34,923 nt of DNA from positions 1 to 34,923 of the forward strand of contig JAAERE010000221.1 of assembly GCA_024230675.1 (NCBI GenBank), written 5' to 3'. A program made the translations under genes and the position numbers. The notes beneath the pieces are model-generated. The model was not told the origin of the DNA. It did not search any database and saw nothing but the letters and a program-made list of their open reading frames with translations. Shown here one piece after another: positions 7,929 through 17,009 of this stretch; within the stretch, counting starts at the first letter, position 1, and each line of letters opens with the position of its first letter. The DNA is from a bacterium (GTDB lineage: Bacteria; Zixibacteria; MSB-5A5; GN15; FEB-12).

Positions 7929-8558
7929 CTAAGTCACGGCCAGAATACTGGTCAGCAGCGTCATGGCCAGACCGGCCACAATCGGCACCGAGATGTTGTC
8001 GTCTATCTGGGTGGACAGAGCTTCCGTGACCGTCGCTACGACCGCCCCGGTCAGCCCTACGGCCAACGGGACGTCCGGTACTATCAGGGCCACAATAGCC
8101 GTCCCCAGCAGACACCCCAGCGAGCCTTCGACCGACTTGCGACCGAATCTGTGTCTTCCCAGTTTCCGACCAATGAGGGCGGCAAAGGTATCCCCGACTA
8201 TGATAAACGCCAAGGCAGCGATAGCTATGTTCTTTTCAAAGAGAGCCACCGTCAAACAGACGGATATGAGAATATAGGTAGCGCCGGTGAAATCTCCGGC
8301 TACCTCGTGCCCCCTTACCATGCGGCCGGCCAGTGGGGCGGCGACGTTCCTCCAGAACCCCCGGTTCCGAAGGCGGGCTATGTCGATTGCGATCATCAAC
8401 AGGACCGCCGGAATCATAACGCACAGCATTGAGGTCTTGTCCGAGGCCAGAAAGTGGTATCCAACAGGGATGCTCAGGGCGCCCATATGGGTTCCCTTGC
8501 GCAACAGTTCCTGGGAAAACGGAATCTGACCGGCTTCTGTGGGCTCTCTGGTGGCCAT
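7929..8558 (-). CDS. Polyprenol/dolichol kinase-like or phosphatidate cytidylyltransferase-family membrane protein
   Basis: This 209-residue membrane protein has about six hydrophobic segments. It resembles the bacterial branch of the CTP-dependent dolichol/phytol/diacylglycerol kinase family (SEC59/VTE5-like). Recognisable family features are ELLRKGTHMG near the N-terminus, FIIVGDTFAALIGRKLGRH followed by KSVEGSLGC in the middle, and IDDNISVPI near the C-terminus. Such enzymes phosphorylate a polyprenol or related lipid alcohol at the membrane; the substrate here is unknown. The start at 8558 lies eight bases after the stop of the parvulin-type gene, so the two are co-transcribed. It is the last gene of the long minus-strand block. 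A link to pilus function is not implied by sequence. Confidence 0.78.
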   Translation of the reverse strand: MATREPTEAGQIPFSQELLRKGTHMGALSIPVGYHFLASDKTSMLCVMIPAVLLMIAIDIARLRNRGFWRNVAAPLAGRMVRGHEVAGDFTGATYILISVCLTVALFEKNIAIAALAFIIVGDTFAALIGRKLGRHRFGRKSVEGSLGCLLGTAIVALIVPDVPLAVGLTGAVVATVTEALSTQIDDNISVPIVAGLAMTLLTSILAVT

Positions 8559-8566
8559 TGGCAGGA

Positions 8567-10330
8567 CTACGGCGCGAGCCTTCCGTCTTTCAGCATCGGC
8601 ACTTCGGCGGCTTTCAGCTTGCCGGGGAAAGTCACGTTGTGGTCCTGGAACAGGCTGTCACGAAAATGCTCGTACTCAGCGCGTCTGTGTTCCCTTAGCA
8701 GGCGTGTACGAACATCTCCCCGGGCCGCAGGCAGCAGAACCGGCCGATGGTTTTCGAGGGTTCTGATTACATAAAAACCGCTGGGCGTTCTGGCAACGTT
8801 GGCACCGACCATGGGCTGACCTCGTCCGGCTACCAGGTAGTACTGCTCTTCGACATCCTCCGGGCCGATCCTTCCGGGCTTTCGATACTCCACCGAGTAC
8901 CCCTGAACATCTCCGTACTCCCTCTTGAGTTCGGGCAGATCAACACCGGCCCGCACCTGTTCGGCCAGAAAGTCGGCCAGCGCCGAGTCTTTGACCTTCA
9001 GGTGCTCTACCTTGAGCGGTTTCGGGAGTTGGTACTCCTCAATATGGTCGCTGTAGTATTGTTCTATCAAGCTGTCGGTCGCATCCCACTCGGTGTCGTA
9101 AGGGCGTGACTGCACAATCAGTTTTGATTTGGAATGCCAGATACGCGTAAGATATTCCCGCGCCTGAGGCAATGTGTCCAGTCCGTGGGACCGGGCAGCC
9201 TGCACCATCAGGTACTTGCCTGCTACGGTTCGGAGCATCTCGCGACGGATATCGGCAGTCGTGCTGGTGACCTGGTGTCTCATGCGGAAACCTTCCTCGT
9301 ACATTTTCAGCTCGCGCGTCCAAACTGTATCCATACCGCGGACTACGCCCGCCCACAGGGAGTCGTCAAGATCGTAGATATCGTCCACGAGAGCAGCCGG
9401 ATTGACCTCTATCTCCAACAACGCCCTCAGGCTATCCATGATTTCGTTGAGCCGACGATCGTACTTGGCGCCTGTAAGGCCCTGACGGGCGGAGGCGAAC
9501 ACGCTGGGCGTGTCGATGGGAGCCGTTCCCTCGGCCACGTATCCTTCACTGTAGACTATATGCCAGCCGTGCTCATCTTTGTACGGTTTGGAGTATTCAT
9601 ACGGTTCCAGGGAGAAAGCCACAGAATCGAAGGGGTTCTTGTAAATACCTTTCTTGGTCCAACCAACAAAGCCACCCTTCTTCCGAGACTGCATATCGTG
9701 AGACAGAACGAACGCCGCGTTCTGGAACGGCTCGCCGAATCCCAAAACGAGGTAGACGTTGCGAGCGTATTCCTCCGCCAGATCCCAAAGCTGCTGGCGT
9801 GAATACAGCTTCATCTTCAGGGAATCCGGGCCTACGTCCCATCCACGGGGAGAGCAGAACAGATGATACAGGTTGACCTGCTCGTCCACGTAGAAATCTT
9901 CTTCGTGATCTTTGTAGTATTGGATTACCTCGGCGGAGTCCCAGGCTATCTGCGGCCGCACGATACGCTCCGAAAACGTCGTGGACAGGTAGTCGGTAAC
10001 CTGACCGGTATAAACGAAATGCTGGAGCCAATTCTCGCGGAGGTTGTATTCTCTGGCCTCAAGGCCGCAGATAGTATCGACCAGAACGCTGTCCAGGACA
10101 TCCTTGATGGCCGCTTCGAAAACGATCCCGCCTTCGGGCTCGTAACGTGTGTGAAAGACGCGGTCATAGAGCTGGGCAGCCGTCATATTGAAATCGGGGT
10201 CGAATCGGGCAACCTCATAGTCGAATTGATCCAGAGTGCTCCTGGAAGCGGTTGAAAGTCCGCCGCAACCGGCCAGACAGATCAAAACCAGAGCCAGGAG
10301 AAGGCTATAGAACGGTGTAGATTTCCACAT
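8567..10330 (-). CDS. Parvulin-type peptidyl-prolyl isomerase lipoprotein
   Basis: This 587-residue protein begins with a lipoprotein signal peptide ending in LICLAGCGG, so it should be lipid-anchored at the Cys and face the periplasm. The central part (about residues 130-280) looks like a PpiC/SurA rotamase domain: EEDFYVDEQVNLYHLFCSP opens it, RKKGGFVGWTKKG holds the conserved Gly-Gly segment, and DEHGWHIVYSEGY matches the usual GWHIV close. Helical SurA-like regions flank it. It could act as a chaperone or foldase for secreted or outer-membrane proteins. I chose the ATG at 10330 over an upstream in-frame start because GGGAGA precedes it and the signal peptide begins there. It follows pilS by 71 bases. 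Confidence 0.82.
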   Translation of the reverse strand: MWKSTPFYSLLLALVLICLAGCGGLSTASRSTLDQFDYEVARFDPDFNMTAAQLYDRVFHTRYEPEGGIVFEAAIKDVLDSVLVDTICGLEAREYNLRENWLQHFVYTGQVTDYLSTTFSERIVRPQIAWDSAEVIQYYKDHEEDFYVDEQVNLYHLFCSPRGWDVGPDSLKMKLYSRQQLWDLAEEYARNVYLVLGFGEPFQNAAFVLSHDMQSRKKGGFVGWTKKGIYKNPFDSVAFSLEPYEYSKPYKDEHGWHIVYSEGYVAEGTAPIDTPSVFASARQGLTGAKYDRRLNEIMDSLRALLEIEVNPAALVDDIYDLDDSLWAGVVRGMDTVWTRELKMYEEGFRMRHQVTSTTADIRREMLRTVAGKYLMVQAARSHGLDTLPQAREYLTRIWHSKSKLIVQSRPYDTEWDATDSLIEQYYSDHIEEYQLPKPLKVEHLKVKDSALADFLAEQVRAGVDLPELKREYGDVQGYSVEYRKPGRIGPEDVEEQYYLVAGRGQPMVGANVARTPSGFYVIRTLENHRPVLLPAARGDVRTRLLREHRRAEYEHFRDSLFQDHNVTFPGKLKAAEVPMLKDGRLAP

Positions 10331-10401
10331 GTGTTTCTCCCAAAACGCCAAGAGATAGAAATGAGGATACAAGTTATACAGAGGAGGGCCAAAATCAAGC
10401 C

Positions 10402-12117
10402 CTAAAACGTGGTAGGTGCAGCCTCAACGGCCAAAGGAGGAGCCTCGGCGGCCTCGCGACGTTCCTGAGAGTAAACCAGAAACTGAATCCAGAAGGTGGT
10501 TCCCGCGTCGGGGTGTGAGTCAACCTGCAGCTTGAGCTTGAGAGCCTCGCATATGCGGTGGACGATCGCCAGGCCCAGGCCGGTCCCCTGTTTTTTGGTG
10601 GAGTAAAACGGCTCAAAGATCTTATCCATGATTTTGCCGTCTATCCCGGGTCCGTTGTCGCGGATATACAGATCGACCGTGCCCTCGGCGGCGTTGGTCC
10701 TGATCCCGAACAACAACTTGCCGGGGCGGCCCTCGAACGCCTCGCAGGAATTCAGCGCCAGGTTGACAAGCATTTGCTTGATGTGGTCCTCATCGCCGAT
10801 GACATACACGATCGATTCGTTACTTTCGAAGCTTACTTCGATGTTGTCAGGCGTGCCTTCGTGCAGCCGCAGCAGTTCCCTCACGTCGCTGACCAAATGG
10901 CACAGTTCGACCTTGTTATATCCGGGTCGACTGACCCGGGCAAAAGAAAGAAAATCGCTCAGGATGACGTTCAGGCGATGAGATTCCTTGACAATGAGTT
11001 CCATCAGCCTGGCGTTCTCGTTGCTGAGTTGAAGCTCGCTGTTGAGTACCTCCACGGAGCCAGAGATGGCAGCGAGTGGATTTCTGATTTCGTGAGCGAT
11101 TGACGCCGAAAGCTCACCAACGGCTGCCAGGCGGTCGTTGGCGCGGACTTTGTTCTCCATCCGTTTGGCCTCGGTGAGATCAGAGAAGATTGCAATTACA
11201 CCGCGAAGACCGCCGCTCTCCTCGGTAAGGATCGAACTGGATAGTCCCAGCGGCATGATTCCCTGTGATTCAGTGACAATCTCCAGCTCCTTGCGGGGGT
11301 ATGTTACGCGGGAGTTGATACCGGACATGAGATATTCAGCCAGGGCCGGCATGCGCTCAGCGAATACTTCGCTACACGGCATCCCCCTCACCCTCTCTTC
11401 GCTGTACCCCAGGATGCGTTCGGCGGCACGATTGAAGTATATGATATAACCGCCGGAGTCAATCGTCAGCAGTCCGGAGTTCAGATGGCGAAGAATGTCA
11501 TCCGTTTCGAGCCGGGCTCGCTTGAGCGCCAGCGAGGCATCGACCAGCTGGCGATCCTGGCTGTTGAGGCGCTCGGCCAAATAGCCGGAGATGAAAGCCG
11601 TCAGATAGAAAATCAGGATGTGCAGGAAGATGGCGTAGAAAACCGACTCGTGAGTTACGAATATGGTTTTCAACGCCTGCATGCTCAATTCTGAGTCCGG
11701 AGAGCCGGTCAGTCCGAGCCAGATGATAAAGGCGTAGGCAAGCGAAACCAACGACGCTACCACCAGGGTACCGACCATCCGGTAAACCAGCGCCGCCGAG
11801 ACGATCGTCAGGACGAACAAGGCCGAGAAAGGAGAATTGACGTTTCCGGTAGCGTAGATCACGCCGGACTCGATACTGATCTCCAACAGAGACTGAAGAC
11901 CGATCAGAACGTAGGTCACGCCCTTGAGCGGATACTTCTTCTCCAGCCCCAGGCTGACCGCAAAGGCCAGAGTCAGAATGGAATATATGATCGTCTGGAA
12001 GCGGAGATACTGGGGATCGTCCATCCAGACGACCACTACCGACATCAGGATGACATAAGAAGCCAGCCTCAGCGGCAGGAAAAGCCCCAGACGTCTTGAA
12101 TCGTGGCTCGAGTCCAT
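10402..12117 (-). CDS. pilS: PilS/NtrB-type membrane sensor histidine kinase with PAS domain
   Basis: This 571-residue kinase has about six hydrophobic segments in residues 12-182, a short coiled linker, a PAS domain (about 205-312), a HisKA domain with the phospho-accepting His in SASIAHEIRNPL (His342), and a HATPase domain. The latter has the N box (VNLALNSCEAFE, about 451-462), DNGPGID (487-493), an F box FEPFYSTKKQ and GTGLGLA (511-517). This architecture fits PilS, which in pseudomonads controls pilin transcription through PilR and sigma54. No response-regulator gene is adjacent, so the partner must lie elsewhere. The ATG at 12117 has only a weak ribosome-binding site nearby; a hairpin lies just upstream. 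The gene follows pilC at 108 bases. The symbol is a homology and context guess. Confidence 0.85.
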   Translation of the reverse strand: MDSSHDSRRLGLFLPLRLASYVILMSVVVVWMDDPQYLRFQTIIYSILTLAFAVSLGLEKKYPLKGVTYVLIGLQSLLEISIESGVIYATGNVNSPFSALFVLTIVSAALVYRMVGTLVVASLVSLAYAFIIWLGLTGSPDSELSMQALKTIFVTHESVFYAIFLHILIFYLTAFISGYLAERLNSQDRQLVDASLALKRARLETDDILRHLNSGLLTIDSGGYIIYFNRAAERILGYSEERVRGMPCSEVFAERMPALAEYLMSGINSRVTYPRKELEIVTESQGIMPLGLSSSILTEESGGLRGVIAIFSDLTEAKRMENKVRANDRLAAVGELSASIAHEIRNPLAAISGSVEVLNSELQLSNENARLMELIVKESHRLNVILSDFLSFARVSRPGYNKVELCHLVSDVRELLRLHEGTPDNIEVSFESNESIVYVIGDEDHIKQMLVNLALNSCEAFEGRPGKLLFGIRTNAAEGTVDLYIRDNGPGIDGKIMDKIFEPFYSTKKQGTGLGLAIVHRICEALKLKLQVDSHPDAGTTFWIQFLVYSQERREAAEAPPLAVEAAPTTF

Positions 12118-12123
12118 AATGAC

Positions 12124-12151
12124 GAAACGGCACCGTCGCCGATGCCGTTTC
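12124..12151 (-). promoter_or_regulatory. Hairpin in the leader just before pilS
   Basis: GAAACGGCA and TGCCGTTTC form a perfect 9-bp stem with a 10-base loop, ending six bases before the pilS ATG. The only strong ribosome-binding sequence (GGAGG at 12160-12164) lies on the far side, so folding could bring it closer to the start codon. It might alternatively reduce pilS translation. Confidence 0.45.
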
Positions 12152-12225
12152 CGGTCTTTCCTCCGGACGGTCTACCGAATCGCTATTGCGGCTCGGTCGC
12201 ACCGTTCCTGCGTTCGGGCGAGTCT

Positions 12226-13422
12226 CTAGAACTTGCCGATAATCTCGAACATCGGCAGGTACATGGCGATCATAATACCACCGATGGCCACACCCATAAC
12301 AACGATAACGATCGGCTCAATAATCGAGGTCAGGGCGCTCACGGCCTCGTCCACCTCCTCGTCGTAGAAGTCGGCAATCTTGTTGAGCATCTCGTCAAGA
12401 CCACCGGTTTTTTCACCGACTCCGATCATCTGAATCACCATGGGCGGAAACACCTTGGTGGCTTTGAGCGGTCCGGTAATGGTATCGCCCTCGGCAATGG
12501 CGAGTACGGATTTATTGATGGCGTTGGCCACCACCAGATTGCCGGCCGTCTTGGCGGTGATTTCGAGAGCGTCGAGAATCGATACACCCGACGAAAGGAG
12601 CGTGCTCAGGGTGCGAGTAAACCGCGCCACCGAGGATTTCCTCACCAGGTTACCGAGAACGGGTGCCCGTATCAGGCCCTTATCCACCATGAGAGCGCCG
12701 TTGGGGGTACGCTTCCACCAGAGGAAACCGGCGAGGATTCCTATGGAGCCCAGGATGAGATATATGAAATTGGCCTGCAGGAAATTGGAAATACTCATAA
12801 CAATCTTCGTGGGGGCCGGAAGCTCGGCTCCCAGGCCGGAGAACATCTTGGCAAAGACCGGTACGATGAAGGTCAGCATACCGACCGTCACGGAAACAGC
12901 CACGAAAGCCACGACCGAGGGATAGATCATGGCGCCCTTGACCTTCCGCACCAACTGGTCGGCCTTTTCACGATATACAGCCAGACGCACCAGAATGGCG
13001 TCAAGCGCACCGCCGACTTCACCGGCCTCGACCATGTTGCAGTAGAGTTCGTCGAAAATCTTGGGATGCCGCTTCAGGCCGTCGGAAAGCGTGGCGCCGC
13101 CGGAGACCGCATCCCTGACCTGGTTAACAACCTTGGACAGTTCCTTGTTCTCCATCTGGGCGGCTAGAATCTCAAGGCACTGCACCATCGGCAAACCAGC
13201 ACCGATCATGGTGGCGAACTGCCGGGTGAATCGGGAGACCTCCACGCGCTTGATTCCGGTACCGAACTTGATCTGAATTTCCGGCGCCTTCTTGGAGATC
13301 GACTTCACCAGAATGCGGTTCTGACGCAGCACGCGCTCAAGATCGGCCCGGGTATTGGCCTTCATCGATCCCTGAACCGCGGCTCCCGCCAGTGTTTTGC
13401 CCTTGTATTCAAATACAGGCAT
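12226..13422 (-). CDS. pilC: Type IV pilus inner-membrane platform protein PilC
   Basis: This 398-residue protein of the PilC/GspF family is the inner-membrane platform against which the PilB and PilT motors work. It has two T2SSF repeats. The first includes RFTRQFATMIGAGLPMVQCL and GEVGGALDAIL; the second includes RFTRTLSTLLSSGVSILDAL and GEKTGGLDEML, the hallmark paired motifs. Three membrane segments are visible, around residues 165-190, 210-235 and 365-392. The N-terminus MPVFEYKGKTLAG is the usual start of PilC. The start at 13422 has AAAGGAT upstream. It lies 29 bases after pilT, consistent with the common pilB-pilT-pilC order. Confidence 0.95.
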   Translation of the reverse strand: MPVFEYKGKTLAGAAVQGSMKANTRADLERVLRQNRILVKSISKKAPEIQIKFGTGIKRVEVSRFTRQFATMIGAGLPMVQCLEILAAQMENKELSKVVNQVRDAVSGGATLSDGLKRHPKIFDELYCNMVEAGEVGGALDAILVRLAVYREKADQLVRKVKGAMIYPSVVAFVAVSVTVGMLTFIVPVFAKMFSGLGAELPAPTKIVMSISNFLQANFIYLILGSIGILAGFLWWKRTPNGALMVDKGLIRAPVLGNLVRKSSVARFTRTLSTLLSSGVSILDALEITAKTAGNLVVANAINKSVLAIAEGDTITGPLKATKVFPPMVIQMIGVGEKTGGLDEMLNKIADFYDEEVDEAVSALTSIIEPIVIVVMGVAIGGIMIAMYLPMFEIIGKF

Positions 13423-13451
13423 CAGTAACTATCCTTTCGTGGCCGATGGCC

Positions 13452-14528
13452 CTATGTGTAAGCCGGCGATTTCTGACGCGACAGCATCTCGCTGAGCTCC
13501 TGCGGATCGTGACTGTGAGTCATCGCGTCATTTATAGTTATCTTGCCGCCGGTATAAAGCTCCGCCAGCGACTGGTTCATGGTCTTCATGCCGTATTTCT
13601 GGCCGGACTGGATCATCGAGTACAACTGGTGCACCTTGTCATCGCGGACAATCGCGCGGATAGCCGGCGTGGCCACCATGATTTCCATCGACAGAGCCCG
13701 CCCTCCGCCGATCTTCGGTATCAGCGTCTGGGCCACTACCGCCTGCAGCGAGAACGACAACGCGATGCGTATCTGTTCCTGTTGGTTGGTCGGGAAAACA
13801 TCGACGATCCGGTTGATGGATTCCGCACAGGAGTTGGTGTGCAGGGTCGCAAATGCCAGGTGACCCGTCTCCGAGATTGACAGCGCCGATTCAATCGTCT
13901 CCAGATCGCGCATCTCACCGACCAGCACTACATCCGGGTCCTCACGCAAAGCGTACTTGAGCGCCGAGGAAAACGACGGCGTGTCGGAATATACTTCACG
14001 CTGATTTATCAGCGCCAACTGGTGCCGATGAAGATATTCGATCGGATCTTCGACCGTAATAATATGGACCGGCCGTTCCTTGTTGATCTTGTCGATGATC
14101 GCCGCCAATGTGGTCGATTTACCGGAACCGGTGGGGCCGGTAACCAGTACCAGGCCGCGCGGCAGTTTGGCGAAATCGGCAATCACCTTCGGCAGGTTCA
14201 ACTCGTCGAAAGTCTTTATCTTGTAGGGTATCTGTCGCAGAGCCACCGCGATGTTGCCGCGCTGCATGTAGATGTTGGCCCTGAATCGGCTCATCGACTC
14301 AATACCGAAAGAGAAGTCCAGCTCCCAGTTCTGTTCGAACTTCAGCTTCTGCTTCTCGCTCAGCATGGAGTACGCTATCTTTTTTATGACTTCGGCGTTG
14401 AGAACGTCGTGCTGCATTCTCTGGAGTTTGCCGTCGACGCGTACCACGGGCGGGGATCCGACAGTGAGATGAAGGTCCGATGCTCCCATCTGAACCATTT
14501 GCTCAAGCAGTTCGCGAAGTGATACCAT
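13452..14528 (-). CDS. pilT: Type IV pilus retraction ATPase PilT
   Basis: This 358-residue hexameric ATPase powers pilus retraction, hence twitching motility and DNA uptake. It has the PAS-like N-terminal domain opening SDLHLTVGSPP, Walker A GPTGSGKST (131-139), an Asp box TVEDPIEYLH, Walker B VLVGEMRD (Glu205), a His box ATLHTNS, and the PilT-specific C-terminal helix seen as AIRAIVRD (289-296; the usual form is AIRNLIRE). Length matches PilT closely. AGGAGC lies before the ATG at 14528. A 206-base gap with a terminator-like hairpin separates it from pilB, so pilT and pilC may have their own promoter as well as read-through. Confidence 0.96.
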   Translation of the reverse strand: MVSLRELLEQMVQMGASDLHLTVGSPPVVRVDGKLQRMQHDVLNAEVIKKIAYSMLSEKQKLKFEQNWELDFSFGIESMSRFRANIYMQRGNIAVALRQIPYKIKTFDELNLPKVIADFAKLPRGLVLVTGPTGSGKSTTLAAIIDKINKERPVHIITVEDPIEYLHRHQLALINQREVYSDTPSFSSALKYALREDPDVVLVGEMRDLETIESALSISETGHLAFATLHTNSCAESINRIVDVFPTNQQEQIRIALSFSLQAVVAQTLIPKIGGGRALSMEIMVATPAIRAIVRDDKVHQLYSMIQSGQKYGMKTMNQSLAELYTGGKITINDAMTHSHDPQELSEMLSRQKSPAYT

Positions 14529-14568
14529 TAAGTGCTCCTACCAGGTATTAGAACGATCGTGCTTATAA

Positions 14569-14616
14569 GGTTTCCACTCTATTAGTATCGGAAACCGAAG
14601 AGCATTCTTGAATGCT
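14569..14616 (-). promoter_or_regulatory. Two adjacent perfect inverted repeats upstream of pilT
   Basis: GGTTTCC/GGAAACC (14569-14575 and 14590-14596, 14-base spacer) is followed five bases later by AGCATTC/GAATGCT (14601-14607 and 14610-14616, two-base spacer). Both lie between the terminator after pilB and the pilT start codon. They could be operators or leader hairpins. I see no strong sigma70 promoter here. Confidence 0.45.
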
Positions 14617-14698
14617 TTCTGATGGGATTATTGGCCTAACTACTTGAGAGACAATAGATTCTTGAGTTTTTGCGGAATTAAAGCCAAGGCCAGCCGGG

Positions 14699-14733
14699 AA
14701 AAAACTTCAGCTGCCCAGACGGGGCCTGAAAAG
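14699..14733 (-). terminator. Intrinsic terminator directly after pilB
   Basis: On the minus strand, immediately past the pilB stop codon, TTCAG pairs with CTGAA and GCCC with GGGC around a CGTCT loop, with a two-base bulge, and the stem is followed by GTTTTTT. It is less stable than the terminator at 7421, so partial read-through into pilT is likely. Confidence 0.65.
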
Positions 14734-14734
14734 A

Positions 14735-16429
14735 CTAGTTCGTGGTGACCGCAAATACCTCGTCGATGCTGACCAGGCCGTTTTTCATCTTGTCCACGGC
14801 AGCCATACGCAGGGAGAACATACCTTCTTCAAGGGCGACTTTTCTTATCTCGGTATCCGGCGCCTTCTGGAGAATCAGGTTCTCAATTGCCGGAGAGACC
14901 GGCATTACTTCGTAAATACCTGTTCGTCCCGCCTTGCCGGTCTCGTTGCAGGAGCTGCATCCTTTTCCGCGGAAAGCGCGCAGGCCGCGAAGCATATCCT
15001 GGGGCACGTGGAGAGATTCCACCTGCTCCGGAAGCAGGTTGACCTCCTCCTTGCACTTGGGACAGATTTTCTTCATCATGCGCTGAGCCATGATCAGTTT
15101 GGCGGAAGACGCTACCAGGTAGTGCGGCGTTCCCATGTCCATAAGACGGGTGATTGACGAAGGCGCGTCGTTAGTATGCAGAGTCGAAAACACCAAGTGA
15201 CCGGTAAGAGCTGCTTTGATAGCGATCTCCGCCGTTTCACCGTCGCGAATCTCACCCAGCATGATAACGTCGGGATCCTGACGAAGGAAAGACCGAAGGG
15301 CCGCGGCGAAGTCGAGGCCGATCTCGGATTTGACGGCGACCTGGTTGATACCCTCAAAGTTGAACTCAACCGGGTCCTCAGCAGTCATGATATTAACGTC
15401 AATCGTATTGATCTGCTGCAGAGCTGAGTATAGCGTGGTCGTTTTACCCGAACCGGTAGGCCCCGTAACGAGGATGATTCCGAACGGCAGATGAATCCTG
15501 TCCTGAAATTTCTTCAAGTCCTCCTCACGGAAACCGAGCTGGGTCATGTCTACCTTGAGCGCCAGGGGATCCAGAATACGCATAACAACCTTCTCGCCGA
15601 ATATTGTCGGCAGAGAGGAAACACGCAGGTCGACATTGCGCCCGGTAATCCTGATCTTGATACGTCCGTCCTGGGGCAGCCGTCTTTCGGATATATCCAG
15701 ATCGGCCATGATCTTGATACGGGAGACGATAGCCGCCCGGTACTTGAACGGCAGCGGGGCCATCTCTCTCAATTCGCCGTCGATGCGATAACGCACCCGG
15801 ATCTTCTTCTCATACATCTCGAAATGAATATCAGAGGCGCCCATGCGAATAGCATCGCCAATAATCGAATCGACCAGCTTTACGAGCGGCTTGTCCTGGA
15901 TCTGCGACATCAAATCCGATTCCGAGGGAGCTTCCTCGGCGGATACGACCTCGAGATCAGGATCGCCCTCCAGGCCGGCGACTATCTCGGAGAGCCCACC
16001 GCTGTCGGTATAGTACTGCTCGATCGCCTTTTCGATTTCCTGCTGGGGTGCAATGGCCGGCTGTACCGTGCAGCCCGTGATGAACTTGATGGCGTCCAGG
16101 ACGTAAATATTGTTTGGATCGCTAATCGCTACCAGCAGCGTCTTGCCGATCTTGCTGATCGCGATAACCTTGAATTTGCGAGCGATGTCCAGGGGGATGA
16201 GCTTGACGACTTCAGGATTCAACTCTACATCGCCGAGCCTGAGCGCACCTATCTTGAGATGCTTGCCGATAACCTTGGAGATTTCCTCCTCGGCGGTAAC
16301 GGCGCCCATATCCACCAGGACTTTGCCGAATTTCTCTTTGGTCTCCTTGACCCTCTCAAGAGCGGCATCAGCTTGTTCCTGGGTGATCTTCCCGGCTTTT
16401 ACAAGAATTGTACTTAGCTCGCCAGACAT
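14735..16429 (-). CDS. pilB: Type IV pilus extension ATPase PilB
   Basis: This 564-residue GspE-family ATPase drives pilus assembly. Residues 1-140 form an MshEN/GspE N-terminal domain. The ATPase core has Walker A GPTGSGKT (323-330), an Asp box TAEDPVEFNF, Walker B IMLGEIRD (about 389-396), a His box STLHTND and the zinc-binding Cys pairs CPKC (456/459) and CSSC (491/494). The RLGxxL repeats that bind cyclic di-GMP in some MshEN domains are not well conserved here (LSTILVKAG, KFGKVLVDMG), so nucleotide control is doubtful. The start at 16429 has only a weak upstream GGCGGA. It is preceded by a roadblock gene 76 bases away and followed by a terminator. Confidence 0.96.
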   Translation of the reverse strand: MSGELSTILVKAGKITQEQADAALERVKETKEKFGKVLVDMGAVTAEEEISKVIGKHLKIGALRLGDVELNPEVVKLIPLDIARKFKVIAISKIGKTLLVAISDPNNIYVLDAIKFITGCTVQPAIAPQQEIEKAIEQYYTDSGGLSEIVAGLEGDPDLEVVSAEEAPSESDLMSQIQDKPLVKLVDSIIGDAIRMGASDIHFEMYEKKIRVRYRIDGELREMAPLPFKYRAAIVSRIKIMADLDISERRLPQDGRIKIRITGRNVDLRVSSLPTIFGEKVVMRILDPLALKVDMTQLGFREEDLKKFQDRIHLPFGIILVTGPTGSGKTTTLYSALQQINTIDVNIMTAEDPVEFNFEGINQVAVKSEIGLDFAAALRSFLRQDPDVIMLGEIRDGETAEIAIKAALTGHLVFSTLHTNDAPSSITRLMDMGTPHYLVASSAKLIMAQRMMKKICPKCKEEVNLLPEQVESLHVPQDMLRGLRAFRGKGCSSCNETGKAGRTGIYEVMPVSPAIENLILQKAPDTEIRKVALEEGMFSLRMAAVDKMKNGLVSIDEVFAVTTN

Positions 16430-16505
16430 CAGAAGTCCGCCAGTCCTATCGAAGTTTCCAGGGGGCGCCTATGACACGACCCCAGTATTTTTACCCTTGG
16501 CTGCA

Positions 16506-16991
16506 CTAGTCCTGAAAGATGTCGTCCAGCTTGTCCTGAGCCATGTCGGCGAACTCGTTGGAGATACCGGGGGATGGTTCATGACGGTCCAGAATCTCCT
16601 GAAAAATCCGGGACAGTTCCTGGGCCGTCTCCTTGGCATACAGACGGACCATGCCAATAGTGGTCCGGTCATCGAAGATGACCGCCAGAATGGAACGCTC
16701 ACCCACGATCGACATGTGGATGTGGTCTTTCTTCCCCTGGTGAAACAGAACGGAGAATTCCGGCTCGCCCACCAGCTTGGCGATCTCCTTGGTCGAGGCA
16801 AACGATCCCGCCAGAAGGGCCGCCAGAGCGGTAGTATCCAGCGAATGCGTGAATCCCTGCCGCGTAATCAGATGTCCGTCCTTGTCAACCAGGAGAGCGC
16901 ACTTGGCTTCCGCTCCCTTCAGCATCTTCTTTAGCAGATTATCAATCTTGGTGATCTCTGCTTCGTAAATAATCAGACTGTCGTCAGACAT
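16506..16991 (-). CDS. Roadblock/LC7 domain protein, stand-alone
   Basis: This 161-residue cytoplasmic protein reads as a single roadblock/LC7 domain (about residues 10-130) with a short acidic tail. Typical features are KCALLVDKDGHLITRQG, the long helix with ALAALLAGSFASTKEIAKL, and MSIVGERSILAVIFDDR. Bacterial roadblock proteins such as MglB bind Ras-like GTPases and stimulate or scaffold them. Since an MglB is encoded three genes upstream, this one is likelier an accessory partner of MglA or of PilB than the GTPase-activating protein itself; that is inference. A strong GGAGGAATT precedes the ATG at 16991. It sits 18 bases after mglA and 76 bases before pilB. Confidence 0.85.
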   Translation of the reverse strand: MSDDSLIIYEAEITKIDNLLKKMLKGAEAKCALLVDKDGHLITRQGFTHSLDTTALAALLAGSFASTKEIAKLVGEPEFSVLFHQGKKDHIHMSIVGERSILAVIFDDRTTIGMVRLYAKETAQELSRIFQEILDRHEPSPGISNEFADMAQDKLDDIFQD

Positions 16992-17009
16992 GTAATTCCT
17001 CCAGGTTGA

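Noticed and set aside
15491-16417. Plus-strand open frame of 308 codons opposite pilB
   Set aside because: It is a shadow of pilB; its composition mirrors the antisense of conserved PilB codons and it carries no recognisable domain.
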